Source: Xanthomonas indica (GTDB lineage: Bacteria > Pseudomonadota > Gammaproteobacteria > Xanthomonadales > Xanthomonadaceae). Taken from it: a stretch of DNA of 64,000 nucleotides. Of the stretch, positions 51,317-60,552 are shown in pieces. Under the pieces are notes generated by a model that saw only the letters and a program-made list of their open reading frames with translations, made no database searches and had not been told where the DNA came from. Location of the stretch: assembly GCF_040529045.1 (NCBI RefSeq), contig NZ_CP131914.1, positions 4,572,501-4,636,500 on the forward strand, written 5' to 3'. The position numbers and the translations under genes are program-made. Within the stretch, counting starts at the first letter, position 1. The number at the start of each line of letters is the position of its first letter.

Positions 51317-53422
51317 TCACTTGGACAGCTGCTCCCACAGGAAGCTGTACGCCAGCGCCTGCATGTGCGCCGCCTGCGCGTTGTTGGCCGCGCCGCCATG
51401 GCCGCCTTCGATGTTCTCGTAGTAGGTCACGTTCTTGCCGGCGTCGATCATCTTCGCCGCCATCTTCCGCGCATGCCCCGGATGCACGCGATCGTCGCGC
51501 GTGGAGGTCAGGAAGATCACCGGCGGATAGGTCTTCTTCGGGTCGAACAGGTGGTACGGCGAGAAGGTCTGGATGAACTTCCAGTCGTCGGTGTCCGGGT
51601 TGCCGTACTCGGCCATCCACGAGGCGCCGGCCAGCAGGTGGCTATAGCGCTTCATGTCCAGCAGCGGCACCTGCACCACCACCGCGCCGAACAACTGCGG
51701 GTACTGCATCAGCATGTTGCCGGCCATCAGCCCGCCGTTGCTGCCGCCCTGCACGCCCAGGTGCTTGGCCGAGGTGATCTTGCGCGCGACCAGATCCTGC
51801 GCCACCGCCGCCATGTCCTCGTAGGCCTTGTGCCGGTTCTGCTTCAGCGCCGCCTGGTGCCAGCGCGGGCCGTACTCGCCGCCGCCGCGGATGTTCGCCA
51901 GCGCGTACACGCCGCCCTGGTCGAGCCAGGCGCGGCCCAGGCTGCCGGAGTAGAACGGGGTCATCGAGATCTCGAAACCGCCGTAGGCGTACAGCAGGGT
52001 CGGCGCGCTGCCGTCGGCCTTGAGCTGCTTGGGCCGGACCAGGAAGTACGGGACCTTGGTGCCGTCCTTGGACACGGCGAAGTGCTGCTCGATCTCGTCC
52101 TTGGACGCGTCGAAGAAGCTCGGCATCGCCTTCAGCGTCTCGATGCTCTGCGGCCCGCGCTGCACGTCGGCCAGCATCAGCGTGGTCGGGGTCAGGAAGT
52201 CGGTGGAGGTCAGCCACACCTGGTCGTTCTCATCGGCGTCGACCGCATCGACGCTGGTGCTACCGAAGGCCAGGTCGCCGACCGGGAACGCCGTGCGCGC
52301 CCACTCGCCCTCGCCCGGGGTCAGCACCCACAACCGGCTCTTGACGTCGTCGAGCACGTTCAGCACCAGCCGCGACTTGGTCCAGGCGAAGGACGCCAGC
52401 GACGCGGTCTCGGTCGGCGTGAACAGCACCTGGAAGTTGCGCTTGCCGGCCATGAAGTCGTCGAACTTGGTCACCAGCAGCGCACCGGCCGGGTAGGTCG
52501 TGCCGCCCACCGTCCACGGATCGCGCAGCTCCAGGGTCAGCCACTGGCGGTGCACGCCCTTGTTGGCGGAGTTGGGCACGTCGATCTTGGTCAGCCGGCC
52601 GTCGGCGCCGCGCAGGTACATCTCGTCGTTGTAGAAGGCCAGCGTGCGGCTGACGAAATCGCGCTCGTAGCCGGGCGTGTCGTCGTGCATCGCCGCGATG
52701 TACATGTCGTCCGGCTTGCCCTCGTAGACCAGCGTGGCGCTGCTCATCGGGGTGCCGCGCTTCCACTGCTTGACGACGCGCGGGTAGCCGGAGCTGGTCA
52801 GCGAGCCGGGGCCGAAGTCGGTGTACAGGTAGACGGTGTCGGCATCGATCCAGCTCAGCCCGCCCTTGGCCTCGGGACGGAAGAAGCCGTCCTTGATCCA
52901 CTGCTTGCTGCTCAGGTCGAACTCGCGGGTGACGTCGGCATCGGCGCCGCCGCGCGACAGCGCGATCAGGCAGCGACGGTACTCCGGGCGCAGGCAGTTG
53001 GCGCCGTGCCACACCCAGTTCTCGCCCTCGGCCTTGTTCAGCGCATCCAGGTCCAGCACCGTCTCCCACTTCGGCTCGGGCTTGCGGTACTCGTCCAGGG
53101 TGGTGCGGCGCCACAGGCCGCGCTCGTGCGCGCGGTCCTTCCACAGGTTGTAGTAGTACGGGCCGATCTTCTGCACGGCCGGGATCTTGGCGTCGGAATC
53201 CAGCACCTCGCGGATGCCGGCCTCGCGGGCCTTGAAGGCGGGGGTGTCGGCCAGGCGCGCCTCGGTCTTGGCGTTCTGCGCCTTGACCCAGTCCAGCGCC
53301 TTGGCACCGGTGACGTCTTCGAGCCAGGCATAGGGGTCTTGGGGCATCGCGGTTTCCTTGGCCGCGGCGGTGCCGGCGGCGAGCAGGCCGGCGATCAGGC
53401 AGGCGTGTGCGAGTGAGGACAT
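51317..53422 (-). CDS. Prolyl oligopeptidase, S9A family, exported
   Basis: A 701-residue serine peptidase cleaving after Pro in short peptides. The signal peptide spans about 1-21 (LIAGLLAAGTAAA-K). A beta-propeller (about 85-430) precedes the hydrolase domain with Ser561 (GVQGGSNGGLMAG), an Asp in FLTSTRDDRVHPGHARKM, and a His in ENIEGGHGG. The start at 53422 gives the signal peptide; an in-frame start 30 bp upstream is rejected. It is convergent with the GNAT gene. Together with the S9 peptidase at 46891 it suggests active periplasmic peptide turnover. Confidence 0.92.
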   Translation of the reverse strand: MSSLAHACLIAGLLAAGTAAAKETAMPQDPYAWLEDVTGAKALDWVKAQNAKTEARLADTPAFKAREAGIREVLDSDAKIPAVQKIGPYYYNLWKDRAHERGLWRRTTLDEYRKPEPKWETVLDLDALNKAEGENWVWHGANCLRPEYRRCLIALSRGGADADVTREFDLSSKQWIKDGFFRPEAKGGLSWIDADTVYLYTDFGPGSLTSSGYPRVVKQWKRGTPMSSATLVYEGKPDDMYIAAMHDDTPGYERDFVSRTLAFYNDEMYLRGADGRLTKIDVPNSANKGVHRQWLTLELRDPWTVGGTTYPAGALLVTKFDDFMAGKRNFQVLFTPTETASLASFAWTKSRLVLNVLDDVKSRLWVLTPGEGEWARTAFPVGDLAFGSTSVDAVDADENDQVWLTSTDFLTPTTLMLADVQRGPQSIETLKAMPSFFDASKDEIEQHFAVSKDGTKVPYFLVRPKQLKADGSAPTLLYAYGGFEISMTPFYSGSLGRAWLDQGGVYALANIRGGGEYGPRWHQAALKQNRHKAYEDMAAVAQDLVARKITSAKHLGVQGGSNGGLMAGNMLMQYPQLFGAVVVQVPLLDMKRYSHLLAGASWMAEYGNPDTDDWKFIQTFSPYHLFDPKKTYPPVIFLTSTRDDRVHPGHARKMAAKMIDAGKNVTYYENIEGGHGGAANNAQAAHMQALAYSFLWEQLSK

Positions 53423-53489
53423 GGTTCGGATCCGGGAAGGACAGCGCCGCACCGTAGCATGCGGCCTCGCCGCCCTCCCCTGCCGAAGG

Positions 53490-53789
53490 TCAGGCTGGGC
53501 GCGCGGTCCGCAGCGCCGGCCGGCGCCGCCGCGCCTGCGCCCGCGGCCGGGCCCGCCACTGCCCCCACAGCCGGCGCAGCGGCGGCAGCGGGAAGCGATG
53601 CAGGGCCCACCAGGCGCTCAGCGGCATGCCCAGCAGCCACAGCGGCCGCCAGCCCAGCCATTCGCTGTGGCCGCGCGCGGCCGGCCACACCAGGACCAGG
53701 GCCAGCCCGGCCAGGATCGCCTGGCGCAGCAGGCGACGCAGGCCCGGGTGCGGGACGTGGGAGCGCGGGGACGACGAGACGATCGGCAT
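53490..53789 (-). CDS. Small hydrophobic/basic membrane protein
   Basis: A possible 99-residue protein with one or two hydrophobic segments (LAGLALVLVWPAA, RPLWLLGMPLSAWWAL) and a strongly basic C-terminus (GQWRARPRAQARRRRP). No family is recognised. The GGAACTGCC before ATG 53789 gives a weak ribosome site. It could be spurious in this GC-rich context. Confidence 0.5.
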   Translation of the reverse strand: MPIVSSSPRSHVPHPGLRRLLRQAILAGLALVLVWPAARGHSEWLGWRPLWLLGMPLSAWWALHRFPLPPLRRLWGQWRARPRAQARRRRPALRTARPA

Positions 53790-53914
53790 GGCGGCAGTTC
53801 CTGGAGGTCGAGGCGCGCAGGGTGCCGCCGCGACATCTCAGGGGCTGCGACGCATCATTGACATGGCGCACGCGCATACTTCACCGGCGTTCGCCCTTCG
53901 CCCCGGAACCTCCT

Positions 53915-54502
53915 ATGCGCCTGCTTTCCCTGTTCGCTTCCGTGCTGCTGCTGGGCATGGCCGTCCCCTTGCCGACGGCCCGCGCCAAGGCGCCGGATCC
54001 GGAACAGGAGCCGGCGCAGCCGCCGATCGACCTGCAGCGCTTCATGGGCCGCTGGTACGTGATCGCCCACATCCCGTATTTCGCCGAGCGCGGCCACGTC
54101 GCCAGCAGCGACGAGTACACCCTCAAGGACGACGGCAAGATCGCGGTGCGCTACGAGTATCGCAACGGCTTCGACGAGCCGGTCAAGGAGCTCAACTCCC
54201 GCGCCACGGTCAAGGAAGGCACCGGCAACCGCCGCTGGACCACCTGGTTCTTCAGGATGGTGCCCACCAAGTACCGCATCCTGGAAGTGGCCCCGGACTA
54301 TTCCTGGGCGCTGATCGACTACCCCGGCCGCGACCTGGCCTGGGTATTCGCACGCTCGCCGAACATGAGCCACAAGCAATACCGCGAGCTGGTCGACAAG
54401 CTGGACCACCAGTACGGCGTCAACATCGACAAGCTCAAGCGCGTGGCGCAGCACCGCGACCAGGTCGGCAAGCTCGGCTTCGAAGTGCCGAACAAGCCCT
54501 AG
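53915..54502 (+). CDS. Lipocalin family protein (Blc-like)
   Basis: A 195-residue exported lipocalin. The signal peptide LLSLFASVLLLGMAVPLPTARA ends near residue 24, and no lipobox Cys is seen, unlike E. coli Blc. The lipocalin start motif is FMGRWYVIAHIPYFAERG, with KYRILEVAPDYSWALIDYPGRDLAWVFARSP as the second conserved region. It probably binds lipids or lysophospholipids in the periplasm. GGAACC precedes ATG 53915. Confidence 0.9.
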   Translation: MRLLSLFASVLLLGMAVPLPTARAKAPDPEQEPAQPPIDLQRFMGRWYVIAHIPYFAERGHVASSDEYTLKDDGKIAVRYEYRNGFDEPVKELNSRATVKEGTGNRRWTTWFFRMVPTKYRILEVAPDYSWALIDYPGRDLAWVFARSPNMSHKQYRELVDKLDHQYGVNIDKLKRVAQHRDQVGKLGFEVPNKP

Positions 54503-54740
54503 GCAGCGCCCTGGGCCAGGCCGGTCGCGACGAACGACCCGGCCCGCGCCGCGCAGGCGCACCCGGTGCCGTCCATACACCGTTCGGGCCACAGCGCCGC
54601 GCGCCTGCCAACGCTCGCCGCCGCCACGCCATCGCGCGCCGGCGTGGCTGGGAGCGACGCCACGATCACCCGCCGCTCAGCGAAGTGCCCAGCGCGGCCC
54701 GTATGATCGGGGGCGCCCTCCTCCACAACAGGTGCATCGC

Positions 54741-55157
54741 GTGTCCAGCGTCCTTTCCGAACCTCTCGACGAAGCGCCGCGCGGCTGTGCGGACGCCGCC
54801 CCGTTGCGCGGCCAGGTATTCGCGCAGAACTGCCCGTCCCGCGCCGTACTCAGCCATGTCACCAGCCGTTGGGGCGTGCTCGTGCTGGTCGCCCTGCGCA
54901 AGGGCACCCACCGCTTCGGCGACCTGCGCCGCAGCCTGGAAGGGGTCAGCGAAAAGATGCTGTCGCAGACCCTGCAGGCGCTGGAGGCGGACGGCCTGGT
55001 GCAGCGCACCGCCTACCCGGTGGTGCCGCCGCACGTGGAATACGACCTGACCCCGCTCGGCGAGGAAGCCGCGGCGCACGTGCACGCGCTGGTGGACTGG
55101 ATCGAACGCAACATCGGCGTGATCCTGGGTGGCGGCGCGCCGCTGGACGCGGCCTAG
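54741..55157 (+). CDS. HxlR-family transcriptional regulator
   Basis: A 138-residue winged-helix regulator. NCPSRAVLSHVTSRWGVLVLVALRKGTHRFGDLRRSLEGVSEKMLSQTLQALEADGLVQRTAYPVVPPHVEYDLTPLGE is a full HxlR domain with the conserved Cys near the start, often redox- or aldehyde-sensing. The GTG at 54741 is chosen because AGG lies 8 bp upstream; GTG 54732 is an alternative. No divergent target gene is adjacent, so its regulon is unknown. Confidence 0.88.
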   Translation: MSSVLSEPLDEAPRGCADAAPLRGQVFAQNCPSRAVLSHVTSRWGVLVLVALRKGTHRFGDLRRSLEGVSEKMLSQTLQALEADGLVQRTAYPVVPPHVEYDLTPLGEEAAAHVHALVDWIERNIGVILGGGAPLDAA

Positions 55158-55199
55158 GCGTCCACCTCCAGGGTGCAGCGGCAGCGTCTGAATGCTACG

Positions 55200-55222
55200 G
55201 TCGCGGCTGAAGCCGCTCCTAC
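55200..55222 (-). repeat. Type A REP-like palindrome
   Basis: A single GAGCGGCTTCAGCCGC-core element between the convergent HxlR and WYL regulator genes. Confidence 0.8.
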
Positions 55223-55249
55223 CGAAATCGCGCCGCGCGCATCAGCGTC

Positions 55250-56221
55250 TCAATCGTCGCTGTAGTTGCTCAGCGCCAGCGACAGCAGCGCCTTGGCCTG
55301 TTCGCGCAGCGAACGCGGCTCCACGATCTCGGCATCCGAACCGTAGTGCAGCACGTCCATCAGCAGTTCGCGCGAGACGCTGTAGGGCACCTTCAGTTCG
55401 TAGCGGCCGTCGGCCAGGAACCGGCCCTGCTGCTTGGAATGCCAGTGCTCGTCGGCGACCCAGCGCGCCGCCTTGGGGCTGAACACGATGGTGGCCCAGC
55501 CCTTGGGCGCACCGGAGAAGATGCCGTAGCTGGCCGCCAGCTGCGAATCCAGCTCGGCGTCGGCCACGTCCTGCGCCGGCTGGTCGAGCAGGCGCGCATG
55601 GTTGATGCGGTCCACGGCGAAGCTGCGCACCGCGTCGCGGCCATGGTCCCAGGCGTCCAGGTACCAGTTGTCGCGGTAGTGGGTGATGCGCTGCGGCGAC
55701 ACCGTGCGCTTGGTCGATTCGTCGGTGGAGCGGGCGCGGTAGTCGAAGGACAGGCGCTTGCGCTCCAGCACCGCCGAGGCGACGGTCCGGAAACTGGCTT
55801 CGTCGAGCTTGCGGCCGCGATGCGGAATCACCCGCACCCGTTCCACCGGCCAATGGGTCGCCCCGGCCTGGGCCGCGAGCAGGCTCTCGATGCGCTGCTG
55901 CAGCGGCGCCAGCACCGAGGACAGCACCCCGCCGCCGGTACGCGCCAGCAGCTGCTGCGAGGCCAGCAGCGCATGCAGTTCCTCCGAACTCAGCCACAGC
56001 CCCGGCAGCTCGAAACGGTCGCTCTCGCCGGATTCGTAGCGGAAGCCGGCCTCGCCGTCGCCCTCCACCGGCGCCATCAGCGCATCGCGCAGGAAGGCCA
56101 GATCGCGGTAGACGGTGGCGCGGGAGCAGCCCAGTTCGTCCTGCAGCCGCGCCACCGTCACCGGGTAGCGCGCGGACTTGAGCAGGCGGTGCAGTGCGTT
56201 GATGCGTTCGTAGCGGTCCAT
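55250..56221 (-). CDS. YafY-type HTH + WYL-domain transcriptional regulator
   Basis: A 323-residue regulator. The N-terminal DeoR-like HTH is MDRYERINALHRLLKSARYPVTVARLQDELGCSRATVYRDLAFLRDAL. A WYL domain follows (SFDYRARSTDESTKRTVSPQRITHYRDNWYLDAWDH) and a WCX-type tail (IVFSPKAARWV; EPRSLREQAKALLSLALSNY). Such proteins bind small ligands or nucleic acid and often repress; the target is unknown. Confidence 0.9.
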   Translation of the reverse strand: MDRYERINALHRLLKSARYPVTVARLQDELGCSRATVYRDLAFLRDALMAPVEGDGEAGFRYESGESDRFELPGLWLSSEELHALLASQQLLARTGGGVLSSVLAPLQQRIESLLAAQAGATHWPVERVRVIPHRGRKLDEASFRTVASAVLERKRLSFDYRARSTDESTKRTVSPQRITHYRDNWYLDAWDHGRDAVRSFAVDRINHARLLDQPAQDVADAELDSQLAASYGIFSGAPKGWATIVFSPKAARWVADEHWHSKQQGRFLADGRYELKVPYSVSRELLMDVLHYGSDAEIVEPRSLREQAKALLSLALSNYSDD

Positions 56222-56403
56222 GGCCTCGATTATGTCTGAGTCGCGGGCGGAAAACGCCTGCCCGGCGCGGCGGCCGGCAGCGCGCCCGAACCGTCGATGA
56301 AGCCGGCGCCCGGGGCCGGCCAGGGTGTCATGTGGATCCGGTATGATGAAATCGTTTCCATTTCGTTAGCCGAAGGCTGCGTCCTCACCCCCGGAGAGAA
56401 GCC

Positions 56404-57198
56404 ATGTCCCGCCGCGCCACCCTCGTATCCGCCATCGCCTCGTTGCTGCTGAGCACGTCCCCGGCCTGGGCCGCCGACGTCGCCACCTCGTCGGCAGCCA
56501 CGGACCCGGCCAGTTCGCCGTGGAGCGGATCGGGCGAACTCGGCTTCGCCTCCTCGCACGGCAACAGCACCAACGAAAGCCTCAATGGCCGGCTCAAGGG
56601 CCAGTACGTGGACGGCGACTGGATCCACAGCCTGGACCTGCTCGCCCTGCACGCCAGCGCCGAGTACACCGACACCAATCCGGACGGCACCACCACGCGC
56701 AAGCGCCAGACCACCTCCAACCGCTACACCGGCAGCGCCGGCAGCGCGCTGCAGCTCGGCGAACACCGCCAGCTCACCGCCTCGCTGCGCTACGAGCGCG
56801 ACGACTTCGCCACCTACGACCGCCTGGCCACGATCGGCATCGGCTACGGCACCCGGATCATGGACGGCGACCGCCGCAGCATCGACGTGCAGATCGGTCC
56901 CGGCGTGCGCCGCGCCCACGACGTGGTCGAGGACCGCACCGAGACCGGCCTGATCGGCCGCGGCCTGGTCGACTTCAAGTACGGCCTGACCAGCAACACC
57001 GAACTGGGCAACACCCTGCTGGTCGAATCCGGCGCGTACAACACCTTCGCGCAGAACGACCTGGGCATCTCGGTGAGCATGAACGAGCGGCTGGCGCTGA
57101 AGGCCGGCTGGCAGGCGCGCTACAACAGCGACGTCAGCGACGACAAGAAGAAGACCGATACCTTGACCACCATGAACCTGGTCTACAAGTTCAAGTGA
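56404..57198 (+). CDS. DUF481 (YdiY-like) putative outer-membrane beta-barrel protein
   Basis: A 264-residue exported protein with a signal peptide (to about AWA-ADV) and a DUF481 barrel: GSGELGFASSHGNSTNESLNGRLKGQY, NRYTGSAGSALQLGEHRQLTASLRYERDDFATYDRLATIGIGYG, terminal TMNLVYKFK with the C-terminal-aromatic pattern near the end. Function is not established; members are salt- or acid-induced. GGAGAGAAGCC precedes ATG 56404. A -10-like TATGAT (56342) lies about 60 bp upstream. Confidence 0.87.
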   Translation: MSRRATLVSAIASLLLSTSPAWAADVATSSAATDPASSPWSGSGELGFASSHGNSTNESLNGRLKGQYVDGDWIHSLDLLALHASAEYTDTNPDGTTTRKRQTTSNRYTGSAGSALQLGEHRQLTASLRYERDDFATYDRLATIGIGYGTRIMDGDRRSIDVQIGPGVRRAHDVVEDRTETGLIGRGLVDFKYGLTSNTELGNTLLVESGAYNTFAQNDLGISVSMNERLALKAGWQARYNSDVSDDKKKTDTLTTMNLVYKFK

Positions 57199-57586
57199 GC
57201 GGGGATTGGGGAGTCGGGAGTGGGGATTGGTAGAGGCAGGGATTCCGGGTTCGGCGACATGGCGGTGCCGGTCGCCGCGCGGTTTCGCCGCCGTTACCGC
57301 ACAACACCGCTTCGCGCACTGACGCTTTGCGTCGGGCACGGCATCATCGGTGCCGGTCGAGTGCCAATCCCCCCAAGACACGGCTCCATGCCGAAGGCGT
57401 GACGGTCCCGTTGTGCGATCTGCCAGCCCTCCCCTGCAGGAAGGCCCACTGTGAGCACCCCTGGCCGAAGGGTGGAGTTCCCCGGCCGTGTCTTTTGCAG
57501 GATGTCCAATCGGGACGCAGCGCTGCCCCCGCGCCCTTTAAGATGCCCAGTAGCGCTGTATGGCTGTGGCCGAAACGGAGGCTGTG
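57199..57586. other. Intergenic region after the DUF481 gene
   Basis: 388 bp. It begins with heptamer-type repeats (57201-57232, GGGATTGGGGAGTCGGGAG). The rest shows no gene I can support on either strand and no clear terminator. Confidence 0.6.
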
Positions 57587-58000
57587 ATGACCGTATCCGA
57601 TCCAAAGACGGTGGTACGCCGCTTCAACAAGGATGTGATCGAAGGCGGTGATCGCGCCGCATTCGAGGCGCTGATGGCGCCGGGGTTCGTCAATCGATCC
57701 GCCCCGCCCGGCGCTCCTGCAGGAAGCGAGAGCATGTGGAGCACCTTCCATGACATTCTCCGGCCCGCATTGGCCGGATTGACGGTGACGATTCACGACC
57801 AGGTCGCCGAGGGCGACAAGGTGACCACCCGCAAGACCGTGTCAGGCAGGCACACAGGGACGCTGTTCGGGGTGGAGCCGACCGGGAAGATGGTCAGCAT
57901 CGACGTGATCGACATCGTGCGGGTCGAGGACGGCCGCTATGTCGAGCACTGGGGAATCAACACCCTGCAGACCGTGCTCGCTGGCTTGCAGCGCGCGTAG
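57587..58000 (+). CDS. SnoaL-like ester-cyclase/polyketide-cyclase family protein
   Basis: A 137-residue SnoaL-fold protein. Motifs: TVVRRFNKDVIEGGDRAAFEALMAPGFVNRSAPPG, VTIHDQVAEGDKVTTRKTVSGRHTGTLFGVEPTGKMVSIDVIDIVRVEDGRYVEHWGI. Members bind small hydrophobic ligands and rarely have known functions. ATG 57587 is chosen because GGAGG lies 6 bp upstream; an in-frame ATG at 57560 lacks this. It is convergent with hemC. Confidence 0.87.
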   Translation: MTVSDPKTVVRRFNKDVIEGGDRAAFEALMAPGFVNRSAPPGAPAGSESMWSTFHDILRPALAGLTVTIHDQVAEGDKVTTRKTVSGRHTGTLFGVEPTGKMVSIDVIDIVRVEDGRYVEHWGINTLQTVLAGLQRA

Positions 58001-58020
58001 GAGCGGGGTGGCGGACGCCC

Positions 58021-58944
58021 TCAGACCGGCAGATCGACATCCAGCAATTCGCGCGCGCCGGCGCCCAGCAGGGCCTCGGCCACGGCCTGGCCCAGGGCGT
58101 CCGGGTCCTGGGCGCTGCGCTGCAGCTCCGCGCGCACCAGGCGCCCGTCGGCGACGCCGCCGACCAGGCCCTGCAGCAGCAGGTCGTCGCCGCGCCATTG
58201 CGCGAAGGCGGCCACCGGCACGTGGCAGCTGCCGTGCAGGGCGCGGTTCATCGCCCGCTCCGCCTCCACGCAGCGGCGGGTCGGCGCGTCGTCGAGCGCG
58301 GCGAACAGCGCCAGCGCCGCGCTGGCGTCCTCGCGGCATTCCACCGCGATCGCGCCCTGCGCCGGGGCCGGCAGCCAGTCCGGCGCCTGCAGGCGCTGGG
58401 TGATGCGCGCCTCCAGGCCCAGCCGCTGCAGGCCGGCGCAGGCCAGCACGATGCCGTCGTAGCCGCCGTTGTCGAGCTTGGCCAGGCGCGTGTTGACGTT
58501 GCCGCGCAGGTCCAGCAGTTCCAGGTCCGGGCGCCGCGCGCGCAGTTGCGCCTGCCGCCGCAGCGAGGAGGTGCCGACGCGCGCGCCGAGCGGCAGCGCG
58601 TCCAGCGAGGCGTAGAGGTTGGAGATCAGCGCATCGGCCGGATCGGCGCGCGGCAGGATCGCCGGCAGCACGAACGGCCGGTCCAGCTCCATCGGCACGT
58701 CCTTGAGCGAATGCACCGCGCAATCGGCCTCGCCGCGCAGCATCGCCAGCTCCAGTTCCTTCAGGAACAGGCCCTTGCCGCCGATCGCCGCCAGCGAGCG
58801 GTCCAGGACTTCGTCGCCGCGGGTGCTCATCGGCACCAGCACCACGTCCAGGTGCGGGTGCGCGCGGCGCAGGCAGGCGGCGACATGCTCGCTCTGCCAC
58901 AGGGCGAGCGGACTCTTGCGGGTAGCGATGCGCAGGATCTTCAT
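58021..58944 (-). CDS. hemC: Porphobilinogen deaminase (hydroxymethylbilane synthase)
   Basis: A 307-residue cytoplasmic enzyme that polymerises four porphobilinogens to hydroxymethylbilane for haem synthesis. Key features: [43 protein letters not shown], catalytic Asp82 (SLKDVP), [13 protein letters not shown], and the dipyrromethane cofactor Cys240 ([11 protein letters not shown]). It lies downstream of the AlgR-type gene (68-bp gap), as in Pseudomonas algR-hemC. Confidence 0.96.
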   Translation of the reverse strand: MKILRIATRKSPLALWQSEHVAACLRRAHPHLDVVLVPMSTRGDEVLDRSLAAIGGKGLFLKELELAMLRGEADCAVHSLKDVPMELDRPFVLPAILPRADPADALISNLYASLDALPLGARVGTSSLRRQAQLRARRPDLELLDLRGNVNTRLAKLDNGGYDGIVLACAGLQRLGLEARITQRLQAPDWLPAPAQGAIAVECREDASAALALFAALDDAPTRRCVEAERAMNRALHGSCHVPVAAFAQWRGDDLLLQGLVGGVADGRLVRAELQRSAQDPDALGQAVAEALLGAGARELLDVDLPV

Positions 58945-59012
58945 GCGCGCATTATCGCGGAAAGCCGCTGCCTGCCGCTGCCTGCCGCTGCCGCCGCGCG
59001 ATCCGGCCGGCG

Positions 59013-59744
59013 TCAGCGCTGGTGGATCTCCTTGCGCAGTTGCGCCACGCAGCGCCGGCTGACCTCCAGCGGCTGCTTGCCATGGCGCAGCACCGCGTGC
59101 ACCTGGCCCTCGCCGAGCCGGCGCAGCTCCACCAGTTCGTGGCGCGCGACCAGGCAGTTGCGGTGGATGCGCACGAAGCGCTCGGCAAACTCTTCCTCCA
59201 GCGCGCGCAGCGATTCCTCGATCAGGTCCTCGCCGCGGGCGTGGTGCACGACCACGTACTTTTCCTCGGCCTGCAGGTAGTGGATGTCGTCGACCGGGAT
59301 CAGCCGCAGGCTGCCGCGCAGGCGCGCGCACAGGTGGGTGCGCCGCTGCGGCGCCGGCGCGGCGGCATCGCCGTTGACGCGGCCGGCCATGAAGGTGCGG
59401 GCGCGCTGCAGGGCCGCGGCCAGGCGCTCGGCGCGCACCGGTTTCATCAGGTAGTCGATCGCCGCCGCCTCGAAGGCGGACAGCGCGTGCGCGTCGTAGG
59501 CGGTGCAGAACACCACCGCCGGGCGCGGCTCGAACGTGGCCAGGTGGCGCGCGGCCTCCAGCCCGTCGAGGCCGGGCATGGCGATGTCCAGCAGCACCAG
59601 GTCCGGCTGCGCGGCGGCGCAGGCGTGCAGCGCGTCCATGCCGTTGTCGGCTTCGGCCACCACTTCCACGCCGGCATGCGCGGCCAGCAGCGTGCGCAGG
59701 CGTTCGCGCGCCAGGGGTTCGTCGTCGGCGATCAGCACCTTCAC
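59013..59744 (-). CDS. AlgR-type LytTR response regulator
   Basis: A 243-residue response regulator. The receiver has phosphoacceptor Asp53 ([13 protein letters not shown]), Asp-Asp-Glu 7-9 and a Lys in LMKPVR. The LytTR DNA-binding domain follows ([48 protein letters not shown]). In Pseudomonas AlgR controls alginate and twitching; here the partner sensor algZ is not adjacent. The GTG start at 59744 is chosen for the GGGAG upstream. It precedes hemC. Confidence 0.9.
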   Translation of the reverse strand: MKVLIADDEPLARERLRTLLAAHAGVEVVAEADNGMDALHACAAAQPDLVLLDIAMPGLDGLEAARHLATFEPRPAVVFCTAYDAHALSAFEAAAIDYLMKPVRAERLAAALQRARTFMAGRVNGDAAAPAPQRRTHLCARLRGSLRLIPVDDIHYLQAEEKYVVVHHARGEDLIEESLRALEEEFAERFVRIHRNCLVARHELVELRRLGEGQVHAVLRHGKQPLEVSRRCVAQLRKEIHQR

Positions 59745-59847
59745 CCAGGTCTCCCTCGCTCGGCTGGCGTGCGCTGCGGCCGATACTAGCCCCGGTTCCG
59801 GGCGCCCGCCACGGGTACCGCACCAGGCCGCCGGGCGGCCACCAGAC

Positions 59848-60513
59848 TCAGGTGCCGGCGAGGCAGGCATCCATCCAGTCGCCCAGGTCGGCGATTTCCT
59901 CGGCGCAGACCTGGTGCGCCATCGGGTAGCGCCGCCACTGCACCGGCATGCCCAGCGCCTGCAGGGTCTGCGCGGTGCGCTCGGCGTACGTCTGCGGGAT
60001 CACCGGGTCGCCCTGGCCATGGGCCATGAACAGCGGTTGCCGCAGGGCGGCCGGCGCGTGCCAGCGGGCGACGCTCTCCAGTTCGGGCAGATAGGTGGAC
60101 AGGCCGATCAGGCCGGCCAGCGGCCGTTCGCGGCGCAGGCCGGTGGCCAGGGTGATCGCGCCGCCCTGGGAAAAGCCGGCCAGCAGCAGGCGCTCGGCCG
60201 GCACGCCGCGCGCGTCCTCGCGCGCGATCAGTTCCTCGACCTGGGCCACCGATTCGGCGACGCCGGCGCTGTCGGCGCGATTGGAGAAATCCATGCTGAC
60301 GATGTCGTACCAGGCGCGCATGCGCACGCCGTTGTTGATCGTCACCGCCCGCACCGGCGCGTGCGGGAACACGAAACGCATGGCGGGCCAGTGCGGCCGC
60401 AGCAGTTCCGGCACCAGCGGCGCGAAATCGTTGCCGTCGGCGCCCAGGCCATGCAGCCACAGGACGGTCCAGGCCGGCGCAGCGCCGGTCTCGTGTTCCA
60501 CTGTTTCCAGCAT
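59848..60513 (-). CDS. Carboxylesterase, phospholipase/acyl-protein-thioesterase family
   Basis: A 221-residue alpha/beta hydrolase. Signature motifs: VLWLHGLGADGNDF, FVFPHAPVRAVTINNGVRMRAWYDI, nucleophile Ser115 (LLLAGFSQGGAIT), Asp in GQGDPVIP, and His in YPMAHQVCAEE. This group cleaves short-chain esters. It lies between the AlgR-type and opgH genes, both on the same strand. Confidence 0.92.
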   Translation of the reverse strand: MLETVEHETGAAPAWTVLWLHGLGADGNDFAPLVPELLRPHWPAMRFVFPHAPVRAVTINNGVRMRAWYDIVSMDFSNRADSAGVAESVAQVEELIAREDARGVPAERLLLAGFSQGGAITLATGLRRERPLAGLIGLSTYLPELESVARWHAPAALRQPLFMAHGQGDPVIPQTYAERTAQTLQALGMPVQWRRYPMAHQVCAEEIADLGDWMDACLAGT

Positions 60514-60552
60514 GTCGGTTCCCGATGGAGGAGGCCGGCTAGTATGCCCGCG

